Shown: positions 1 to 6,863 of the stretch, piece after piece | How positions within the stretch are numbered: the first letter of the stretch is position 1 | How the letters are laid out: every line of letters begins with the position of its first letter | Assembly (NCBI GenBank): GCA_012862575.1 | Contig: BLSF01000108.1 | Span: 64,001-77,206, forward strand | Source: Parietichytrium sp. I65-24A | Taxonomy: Eukaryota; Sar; Bigyra; Thraustochytrida; Thraustochytriidae | Length of the DNA stretch: 13,206 nucleotides | Direction of reading: 5' to 3' | Made by a program: the position numbers and the translations under genes | The notes under the pieces: generated by a model | Databases searched by the model: none | What the model was told of the DNA's origin: nothing | Seen by the model: the letters and a program-made list of their open reading frames with translations, nothing else

Positions 1-183
1 GAAAGACGAAGAAGAACGGGAAAGGCGGTTGTTCCTTTTGTTCTTTGGGGGTGTAAGAAGGGGTAGTTGACTGCTAAGGGGGAGGAGAACATTGGGATGT
101 TCGTTCAGGTTCGTTCAGGTTCGCGAAGTGAGCGACGATCTAGTTCTTTGTTCATGTCTTCGGTTCGTTCGCTTAGTGGAAAG

Positions 184-338
184 GTATGCATTGTATGCGT
201 TAAGCACAAACTACTGGTGTGCATCTATTGCTAGTTAGCAGCACTGGTACTCAGTACCCTATTGCCATGGATTAGGGAAAATGTGCCGTGAATTTAGCAT
301 TTCCCTTTTTCACTTTCTCTTTTGTTTCTCTTTTTCAG
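184..338 (+). other. Candidate spliceosomal intron (155 nt)
   Basis: The sequence AAG|GTATGC at 181-189 is a strong 5' splice-site match. The segment ends with a pyrimidine tract of more than 30 nt running into TTTTTCAG|A at 331-339. Length and polarity fit a U2-type intron on the + strand. Joining the exons gives no long reading frame: one frame reads a 34-codon ORF from ATG 97 into a stop soon after the junction, and another is blocked by TAG at 174-176. The host transcript may therefore be non-coding, or this may lie in a UTR. The splice signals are seen directly; the transcript is inferred. Confidence 0.4.
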
Positions 339-2211
339 ATTCGGAACAGCTTTTGAAATGCGCCAAGCAGAGACTGTTTTACACACGAGCGAAATAAAAA
401 TTCAACTCCTCTACAGTTGCAGCACAGTGCTCATTGCAAGTACCATTGAGGTGGTTTCTCTTGGCCAAGCAGTTAAGCACGGCACTACCAGTATATCACG
501 TAGCTATTTCCGGGTACCGACTAGTACATAATACTTTCTTTCCCCCTCTGTCCCGAACTTGAAAATGAATGTACCAGCAGCACGCCTAATGACGCCTACC
601 GTGCATACTATACGCCTCCTTAGCAGCTTTCCCAGTAGATCTGGGTACAACCTTTGGTAGATGGTTCACGGCATGTAGGACATTTTAGAAGGGAGGTAGA
701 ACTTTATAAGTCTTACCGTGCTCGTATAGATATTGCGATACGACTGATGAAGCAGAGTGTTAGTGCTGTACCGTAAGGTACTGTACTGTTACCATGTGGA
801 ATGGCACGTCGCACTCGCAGCTAGTGATTTGCGTAACTCGGGTGATTGAGATATTATCAGTGGTGGCTACGAAACAATTCTACTGTTCTGCTGATTCTAC
901 TTGGGAACAATTTTCGACAAAGTCGAACAATCAAACCTTGTTCCATCTGGATTCTGTTCTCAGCAAAAAAGAATGCGTCGACATTCACTGATTTGAGCCC
1001 TGCATCTATCTGCATCTGCTTGATTCAAAAGAATCATTCAACATTCAACATTTTGCGATCCCTGCGTACTGGTACTTTTGGTGTACACGTACACTGCTGC
1101 CAGGCATGGTTCAACGGCCAAGGGTGGACTGCGCCGCGTGCAACTCTCTCGGGACCAAACTGTACATTCTATGACGACAATGTGGACAAGTACAACAACA
1201 AGAGCAAGAAGAAGAAGAGGAAAGCAAGGCCCAAAAGCTCTTCAAAGTGCGCCAAATTGAAGACCTCAAAGTGCATGATTTCTTACACTCAGTTATGTAG
1301 TCAAAGAAAGGAAATGATTGAAACCGGGTCGTGGCGCACCTGGCGACGGCGCACGAATTTTATTGCCGAGGAAATTTCCCTATATACTTCACGAGCTTTT
1401 GTTTGAGTTGTTTCCGAGATGATGATCAACTGCGCATTCACCGTCCGCCAATTTTCCTTAGAAGCTCTCTTTTGGTGGATGGAAAGAAAGCAGTGAAAGT
1501 CGTTCGCACGTCACGCTTTCCACGCGTAATTGGTTGCCAACCAAGTGACAGAGAAAATCGAGGAGTGTAAAAGACGCCAGATGTGATGCCACGTAAATAT
1601 CAATTGACATTTTGAACTCTTTGACTTCTGTTTTTGTCTTTATTTATTCCTTCATGATGAACAGCACATTTGCCATGTTATTATTTTTTAAAAAGAAAAG
1701 AAATAGAAAAAAGAATTAATTTTTCCCAGGAATGGCTCAAGCCTCAAAAAGCTCAAGCTCGTTTGTGGTCTCTCGCCTACATCGCAGCGCAGGATACCAC
1801 CTACAGTTTCATCTAATTACCCCTAGCCGTGTTTCGCGATGAACTCTCGCAGAGCACACTGCCGTCATCTCAGCGCTGACGATCACAAACTTTACATCCT
1901 ACCGTTTACGCTATTCCCTGCATACAAATAGCCGACGCTTCTGCCTTCTCCCCGGATCCCCTCACATCTCCCCTCACACCCTGGCCGAGGGACCCTGTAG
2001 TACTTTGCTAACAATAACAATAGCACAATGTGAGAGTGTGCCTTCTCCTCACATTGGGAGAAGAGAAAGAAAGAGCACTTGTCTCTCTCTCAATCTCAAT
2101 CTCTCATATCTGCGAGGACTGTGAGGAGAACTCAAAAAGCGTCCCACTCCATCGGTACGCGGACACTTTGGGACGATTCTGGGACGGCACGGCCACAGCG
2201 CGGAGACAGCA

Positions 2212-2275
2212 GTGCGTCGTGCGTTGTGCGTTGTGCGTTGTGTGATCTGTGTTCTGCGATCTGCGATCTGTGTTG
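2212..2275. repeat. GTGCGTT / GATCTGC-type imperfect tandem repeats
   Basis: Several copies of GTGCGTT (7 bp) are followed by alternating ATCTGTG/ATCTGCG units, just after a CT-rich tract at about 2079-2110. Both lie 400-600 bp upstream of the RasGEF start, in what is probably promoter or leader DNA. The repeats keep several frames open on both strands and so create spurious ORFs there. Confidence 0.6.
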
Positions 2276-2404
2276 CGGGTTGTACGTGAGCGGTGTGACT
2301 TTGGCAGGTGTACGCGCGGACACTTTGCGAGTACTGCAAGGAGGCGAGGAGAGCCATTACCGCGTACAGGTCCCACTGAGATCTTGGTGCAGGGTCGTGT
2401 GGGC

Positions 2405-2600
2405 GTTGGGCGGATCGGGCAGGTACTGCGGGAGGAGTTGTATAGTTGATGGAAGAGGAATGCTTGGATAGGAGGACGAGGAAATGAAGCTTTCAAGAAC
2501 GTCCAGGCGACTGTCGTCGCGCAGCAGCTTTACGGACATGTCCACAAGAGTGCAAAGCAGTTTGGGAGAGCCGACAAAGAGCAGGTTCTGGAAAAGTGTG
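2405..2600 (+). repeat. First copy of an exact 196-bp duplication (assembly overlap)
   Basis: These 196 bases are identical to 2602-2797, and only the N at 2601 separates the copies. This copy contains the leader, the ATG (2484) and the first 39 codons of the RasGEF gene, then stops at the N. An exact repeat that abuts a single N on both sides is the usual signature of two contigs with overlapping ends joined without merging. I read it as an artefact and not as a truncated paralogue. Collapsing the two copies leaves the gene unchanged. Confidence 0.9.
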
Positions 2601-2601
2601 N
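2601..2601. other. Single-N scaffold join
   Basis: This is the only ambiguous base in the window and it sits exactly between the two 196-bp copies. It marks a contig join and not an uncertain base call. Confidence 0.9.
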
Positions 2602-2797
2602 GTTGGGCGGATCGGGCAGGTACTGCGGGAGGAGTTGTATAGTTGATGGAAGAGGAATGCTTGGATAGGAGGACGAGGAAATGAAGCTTTCAAGAACGTC
2701 CAGGCGACTGTCGTCGCGCAGCAGCTTTACGGACATGTCCACAAGAGTGCAAAGCAGTTTGGGAGAGCCGACAAAGAGCAGGTTCTGGAAAAGTGTG
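2602..2797 (+). repeat. Second copy of the exact 196-bp duplication
   Basis: Identical to 2405-2600 at an offset of 197 bases. This copy is continuous with the rest of the RasGEF coding sequence and should be kept when the join is collapsed. Confidence 0.9.
2646..2684 (+). promoter_or_regulatory. uORF overlapping the RasGEF start codon (ATGA)
   Basis: A 12-codon ORF (MEEECLDRRTRK) starts at ATG 2646. Its TGA (2682-2684) overlaps the main ATG (2681-2683) in an ATGA arrangement. A second, 3-codon uORF (MLG) starts at 2657 and ends at TAG 2666-2668; that stop is in frame with the main gene and shows that ATG 2681 is its first possible Met. Tight stop-start overlap suggests regulation by leaky scanning or termination-reinitiation. 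The arrangement is seen in the sequence; a regulatory effect is inferred. Copies also occur in the duplicated segment (2449-2487 and 2460-2471). Confidence 0.45.
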
Positions 2798-5182
2798 CGA
2801 CGTGGAACGAGCTACGAGTCCAAGTCGCCGGGAAGCAGTTTGGAACTGGGGGACCGGATCTCGCAGATGGATTTCGACCGGGTTCAAAAGTATATTTCGC
2901 AGTTTCCGGAGCAAAGCTTACAAGATTTGATGGATAAGATGCTCTGGAGCGAGTTCTCAGCGGAGCAAATGCTGCTCATCGTGGATTGCATGCTGTTCTC
3001 CGTGGGGCACCTCTTTCCAGAGGAGCACTTTCTCAAAATGTGCGTGCAATTCTACAAGGCATCGCACAACGATGAGCACTGGGTGCCGGTGCTCGTGAAT
3101 GACGACCTCTCGTGTGATTCAAAGAGGTCTTTTATAGCTTTTATTGTAATTAGGTGGCTGCGGCACTGGGATGGCGTCAAGCAGATGAGGTCTAATCGAG
3201 CGATCATGGGCGCGATAACAAAGCTGCTCGGTATGATGGAGCTCGACACAGGTATGGGCCTCGATTCGCGGCTTGCGGAGGCTGACGAAGACGAGTTCTC
3301 GGAGGAGGAAAAGGGAGGCGCCAACCTGTCCTCCAAATTCGGCCGATTGCGAATTCGCCAAAGCCGCAGAAACAGTAGACTTGGCAAATCCCAAAGCAGC
3401 AAAGACAAAGGCGACACCTACAAAGAAAACCTCGAGGCGCATCTTGACCCGGCTCTGTATTGCAGCGGCGGGGAGACCCCGCCGTCTCCAGAATTTGATG
3501 ACGATGTTTCTCAAGGACTTTACCAGGGGCGGCGCAGTGAGGGCGCTCGCCAGGAAGAGACTTTTCGAAGAACCAAGAGGAGGAATGGCGTTCTCAAGCT
3601 TGCGGTGGAGCTGGACGATATTGTGTCCATCTCGCGGACGGCCTCTCTAGGCATGACGTCGAGTGCGAACGATGCACTCTTTGCGGAGGATCCGGAGGAA
3701 GACGAGGACGGGATACTTTGGTTTCTGGATCACGAAATTAGCAAAAACCAGGCCAAGGGCAACATGTACGATTACCCAGAACCAAGTTCGGAAGGGTCCG
3801 ATAACCGGCCACGGTCCCTTTCCCTCTGCCACCGTAAGAATGACGTGTCATTGCAGCATCGATCAACGGACTTGGGCCGGACGAGTGGCGCGTCATGGCT
3901 CGCGAGAACGTCTTCGCTTGGGGCGGCCTCCTCAAGGGAGAACCCAGTAAACACGGAGGCAGCTGAAGACTCCCCCCTCGCGAGTGATGTATCTTCCGTG
4001 CATTCGGAGGAATCTTGCGAGCCATTCTCCTCTGGAGAGCTGTTTTTCGGTGCGTCTCCAGATCGCCCCATTTTTGAGACCGGGCTGGGGCCTCGGCGCG
4101 AGCGAAGAGAAACGTCGGAGCTGTCCCGGTTTTCGTTCTCCTCTGGCCTTCCCACTTCGCCTATGCCTCCGCCGAGCGCAATTGCCCGGCACAGTTTTGC
4201 AGGCTTCACGATGAAGCCAACTCACCGCCGCGGGTCGAGCTCCCTGAGCCAGATGTCGCGCTCTTTTCTGTCGTCCGCGTTTGGCTCTTCAACTTCGGAG
4301 GACGACCCGAAAAAGCCTGCGCGAGGGGACCAAAAATTGTTTGACTATTCGCCAGAGTATGTGGCCCGTCAATTCACCCACTTTTTGCACGAGAAGATGT
4401 ATTCCAAAATCACGTTGGTGGAGCTGAGTAAGTTGTCGCGTGGCGAGCCAAACAGCAGGAGTATCCAGCGCATGATCCGCGTGTTTGACGTTATATCCTC
4501 CTGGGTGGAAACCGAAATTTTGGCCCACTCCAGAATGAGTGCGAGCAGCCGGATGCGGATCTTGGTATTTTTCGTGAGACTTGCCGCTGTGTGCCGTGAG
4601 CTGAAGAACTACCATCTCTTGTTTGCGCTGGTTGCGGGACTCGGGCAGCCCACACTTGGATGGATATGGGATCTCGCCCAGGCGAAGGACAGACAACAGT
4701 TTAAGGACTTGCAGCGCGTCGTGTCTCCGCAAAACAACTACCGCGTTTACCGCGCCGACCTTTCCAAATGTAATCTGATGCGCTCCAAGATCCCCTTTCT
4801 TGGAGTAATGCTCAAAGATATGCTGATTCTCAGCAAGTCCCTGGAGGCGTCCGCGGCTGCTATTCCAATTTCTCAGCGTTCTCTGGAAGACCCTTGCTCG
4901 GAGAATCAGGACGTGTCGTCCAGTTGGAGGTGCTTTTGCTATGCCTGCGACTTTTTGGGTGGTGTGAGGGTCCCGGAGAGTCCTGTTGACATTATTGCTG
5001 ACCCTCAGTGTCAATACCTGTTGTCGGTCTCTTTGCAGAAGGCGTGCACGGACTCTGCCGTGAAAGTGAAGATGAGCGCCAACTCCAAGGACAGGTTTCT
5101 CAAGTCCAAGCGGGATCGCGTGGTGTTCTTTTTCCGGAACCGGGCCCGCGCTGCGTCCATGCACTCTACGGGCTCCCCTTAG
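2681..5182 (+). CDS. Ras guanine-nucleotide exchange factor (REM-like + Cdc25/RasGEF domain)
   Basis: An 833-residue protein encoded without introns. Residues about 63-190 form a helical REM (RasGEF N-terminal)-like region containing FIAFIVIRWLRHW (151-163). Residues about 195-550 are a disordered Ser/Arg-rich linker with acidic patches. Residues about 553-790 match the catalytic Cdc25 homology domain: FDVISSWVETEIL (602-614), the CRELKNYHLLFALVAGL stretch (638-654), VVSPQNNYRVYR (680-691) and IPFLGVMLKDM (704-714), all hallmark blocks of the family. The known family role is to load small Ras-type GTPases with GTP, normally at membranes. A basic-aromatic tail (808-828, KSKRDRVVFFFRNRARA) could help membrane contact; this is inference. 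An in-frame TAG at 2666-2668 supports the chosen start. The 5' end is duplicated by an assembly seam, but this copy is intact. The target GTPase cannot be told from sequence. Family assignment is very secure; the REM domain less so. Confidence 0.93.
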   Translation: MKLSRTSRRLSSRSSFTDMSTRVQSSLGEPTKSRFWKSVRRGTSYESKSPGSSLELGDRISQMDFDRVQKYISQFPEQSLQDLMDKMLWSEFSAEQMLLIVDCMLFSVGHLFPEEHFLKMCVQFYKASHNDEHWVPVLVNDDLSCDSKRSFIAFIVIRWLRHWDGVKQMRSNRAIMGAITKLLGMMELDTGMGLDSRLAEADEDEFSEEEKGGANLSSKFGRLRIRQSRRNSRLGKSQSSKDKGDTYKENLEAHLDPALYCSGGETPPSPEFDDDVSQGLYQGRRSEGARQEETFRRTKRRNGVLKLAVELDDIVSISRTASLGMTSSANDALFAEDPEEDEDGILWFLDHEISKNQAKGNMYDYPEPSSEGSDNRPRSLSLCHRKNDVSLQHRSTDLGRTSGASWLARTSSLGAASSRENPVNTEAAEDSPLASDVSSVHSEESCEPFSSGELFFGASPDRPIFETGLGPRRERRETSELSRFSFSSGLPTSPMPPPSAIARHSFAGFTMKPTHRRGSSSLSQMSRSFLSSAFGSSTSEDDPKKPARGDQKLFDYSPEYVARQFTHFLHEKMYSKITLVELSKLSRGEPNSRSIQRMIRVFDVISSWVETEILAHSRMSASSRMRILVFFVRLAAVCRELKNYHLLFALVAGLGQPTLGWIWDLAQAKDRQQFKDLQRVVSPQNNYRVYRADLSKCNLMRSKIPFLGVMLKDMLILSKSLEASAAAIPISQRSLEDPCSENQDVSSSWRCFCYACDFLGGVRVPESPVDIIADPQCQYLLSVSLQKACTDSAVKVKMSANSKDRFLKSKRDRVVFFFRNRARAASMHSTGSP

Positions 5183-5526
5183 AGCCAGACACCACCACAT
5201 CTGTTGTCTTTCGATTCGATTCCCCGAATCGGTCTTCCTCTCCCTTTGTTTCCTTGAACAAGAAGTTCCACTTCTTGAAGAAGGCCGAAATCCCTGAACT
5301 GATTAATACTGAACAAAAATATCTGGTGTTTGTTGCCTGAATCTTTGCTATCTCTCCATGCTCGCCGCTATTGTATATCTCATTTTTCATTCATTCATTG
5401 CTTTCCCCACTGGAATCCCCTACTCATATCCGTAACACATGTTAGGTAGACATATCAATCCATCCATAAATCAATCATTCATTGAAATCAACACTCGCGC
5501 ACACAAGGCAATCAATCACCCGCACA
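5183..5526. other. Intergenic region between RasGEF and TPR genes
   Basis: This 344-bp spacer joins two same-strand genes and must hold the RasGEF 3' end and the TPR promoter or leader. I see no AATAAA near the RasGEF stop. From about 5390 to 5510 it is rich in ATTCATTC, CCATCCAT and CAATCAAT tetramer-like words. An upstream ATG at 5439 opens an 88-codon frame that overlaps the TPR start out of frame, so transcription may begin after 5441, or the leader may be inhibitory. Confidence 0.5.
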
Positions 5527-6252
5527 ATGCAGGTCATTTCCGCGGCTGCGTCCGAGCACCCCACAGTCCCCACAGTCCCCGCAGTTCCCACAGTCCCCAC
5601 AGTCCCCGCTGCGACGTTGCCTTTCGCACCGGCATCTTGCTCGTCAGCAACATCGTCGTCGTCCTCCTCCTCCTCCTCTCTCCGGGCCCTAGACTTGGCG
5701 CGTAGCTTCGGCCTAGTCCCCTCGCGCGAGGACACCTCCCCTTCCTCCTCCTCCTCCTCCGCGGACCTCGCGCGCACCCTCAAGGATGCGGGGAACGCCG
5801 CGTTCCGCCGCGAGGACTACACCGTCGCGCTAAGCCACTACCGCGCCGCGCTAGGACACCTCTTCCGCCAGGAACCCGCCCAAGAACCCACGGGAGAACC
5901 CACGGGAGAACCGGCGGCGGAACCCGCCGGAGAACCCACCGGAGAACCGGCGGGAGAACCCGGCACGAAGCGCGAGTTGGAGCTGGGGCTGCTGGTTCCG
6001 CTGCTGACCAACTGCGCGCAGAGCGAGTTTCGCATCGCGCGTTTCGAGAACGCGGAGAGGTACTGCTCGCGGGCGCTGGCCGTGGACCCCCGGGCCGCTA
6101 AGGCCAGCTACCGCAGGGCGCTAGCGAGGGTGCGCATGGGGAAATTGGACGACGCGGAAGAGGACGCGCAAGTGTTGGAAACGCTCGCAATGGCGCGAGA
6201 GGCCGCGCATGTGAGGCAGACGATAGATGCGGCAAGGGCCAAGAGGACATAA
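5527..6252 (+). CDS. Carboxylate-clamp TPR co-chaperone-like protein
   Basis: A 241-residue protein. The open frame extends upstream only to a TTG (5482), with a TAA at 5467, so the first ATG (5527) is taken as the start. Residues 13-27 are a Thr-Val-Pro repeat and 39-51 a Ser-rich run. Three TPR units follow: about 82-113, about 152-185 and about 186-220. The five residues of the two-carboxylate clamp known from Hop, PP5 and TTC4-type TPRs are all present: K86 and N90 (LKDAGN), N162 (LLTN), and K192 and R196 (KASYR). The domain should therefore bind acidic C-terminal EEVD-like tails of Hsp70/Hsp90; binding is inferred. A GEPTGEPAAEP-type 4-residue repeat (about 116-145) sits between TPR1 and TPR2. 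There is no J, PPIase, CHIP U-box or transmembrane domain, so the exact orthologue is unclear. The gene is visibly more GC-rich than its surroundings. Placement in the TPR family is secure; client chaperone unknown. Confidence 0.85.
   Translation: MQVISAAASEHPTVPTVPAVPTVPTVPAATLPFAPASCSSATSSSSSSSSSLRALDLARSFGLVPSREDTSPSSSSSSADLARTLKDAGNAAFRREDYTVALSHYRAALGHLFRQEPAQEPTGEPTGEPAAEPAGEPTGEPAGEPGTKRELELGLLVPLLTNCAQSEFRIARFENAERYCSRALAVDPRAAKASYRRALARVRMGKLDDAEEDAQVLETLAMAREAAHVRQTIDAARAKRT
5556..5608 (+). repeat. In-frame 9-bp repeat encoding Thr-Val-Pro
   Basis: Copies of an ACAGTCCCC-type unit, with variants, encode alternating TVP/AVP triplets near the N-terminus of the TPR protein. This is a low-complexity coding repeat whose copy number may vary between strains. 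Confidence 0.7.
5872..5964 (+). repeat. In-frame 12-bp repeat encoding Gly-Glu-Pro-Thr/Ala
   Basis: About seven units of a GGAGAACCCACG-like 12-mer encode GEPT/GEPA tetrapeptides and form the insert between TPR1 and TPR2. Variants (AEPA, QEPT) show degeneration. The unit length keeps the frame when copies are gained or lost. Confidence 0.75.
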
Positions 6253-6270
6253 GAGGACATAAAAGGACAT
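6240..6270 (+). repeat. 10-bp tandem repeat across the TPR stop codon
   Basis: Three near-identical units of AAGAGGACAT run in tandem. The TAA stop (6250-6252) lies at the junction of the first two, so the final codons of the TPR gene are part of the repeat. Confidence 0.65.
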
Positions 6271-6863
6271 TGGAGGTGAAATTGGAAATGGGAGAGCCGT
6301 TTTGGGGAGGTTTGGGGCACTCGAGATCCTGCGTGAGGCGATGGAGATGTAGGTACGCAAGTTGATTCCAGCAGCAACTCTTGAAGGTTGAGGCACTTGG
6401 AGCAGGGAGCTACGGTCAGCAGATGACATGTTCTGACGGAAATCGAGCTAAGTAAGATGGCCACGTTCTGACGGATCTTGAAATGATTAAGGTGGGAACG
6501 TTGCCACGCATGCAATGAGCAAAACTCGCGCAAAGCACGTGCAAAATTTGCGCAAAATTCGGAATCTTGAGTCCTTCGAATGGGTTCATGTTGCCCGGGT
6601 TGGAGAGGGTTGAAGAAATTTGGAGAACGAACTGGGTAGGACGGAGTGAAACGAGTTTGAAAGATGTGGTTTGTGTTTCATTGTAGGCTGTTGATGGAGA
6701 TTGTGACGTGCGGATGGTGAGCACGAGAGGGCTGTTCTCGGGATGTATACTAGCGTTGTGTGCCGAGGGTGGTGGCTCTCTCGCTCGGGTTCTAATACGT
6801 GTGCGCGCGGAATGCAGACGCGGGTGCGGAGGAGGGATAAGATTTGGCACTGCGGACTCCAGC
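6253..6863. other. Tail-to-tail intergenic region
   Basis: This 611-bp spacer lies between the + strand TPR gene and the minus-strand gene ending at 6864, so it should carry two 3' UTRs. Apart from the 10-bp repeat at its left end I see no clear element. A 163-codon minus-strand open frame (6416-6907) overlaps the end of the neighbouring gene and reads as low-information sequence; I do not call it. Confidence 0.5.

Larger units (their letters stand above)
1..2404. other. Intergenic/UTR region without a confident gene
   Basis: I find no open frame here that reads convincingly as a complete protein. The left edge may hold the last codons of a gene entering from outside: two + frames stay open from base 1 to stops at about 54-56 and 68-70, but neither can be preferred. 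Visible elements are a 10-bp direct repeat (about 99-125), a good intron candidate (184-338), an AATAAA at 393-398, coding-like fragments between 1106 and 1570, an A/T-rich stretch (about 1615-1725), a CT-rich tract (about 2079-2110) and GTGCGTT-type tandem repeats (about 2212-2275). The last 400 bases probably include promoter and 5' leader of the RasGEF gene. The open frames over the GTGCGTT repeats look like by-products of simple sequence. Confidence 0.5.

Noticed and set aside
846-1406. 186-codon + strand frame
   Set aside because: The composition looks random (stop-free by chance), and a neighbouring frame looks more coding-like over part of it.
1732-1842. 36-codon ORF after a TTTTTCCCAG splice-like site
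   Set aside because: Too short, with no family resemblance or partner exon; chance is sufficient.
2049-2496. Several overlapping frames of 60-130 codons on both strands
   Set aside because: They arise from GTGCGTT-type and CT-rich repeats and from the duplicated seam.
2484-2600. Separate truncated RasGEF-like gene or true gene duplication
   Set aside because: It is identical to the real 5' end and ends exactly at a single N, so an assembly overlap explains it better.
4289-5200. 303-codon minus-strand frame opposite the RasGEF domain
   Set aside because: The + strand reads the conserved Cdc25 catalytic motifs; the antisense frame has no recognisable feature.
5482-5526. 15-residue N-terminal extension of the TPR protein
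   Set aside because: It would need a TTG start; the first ATG is at 5527.
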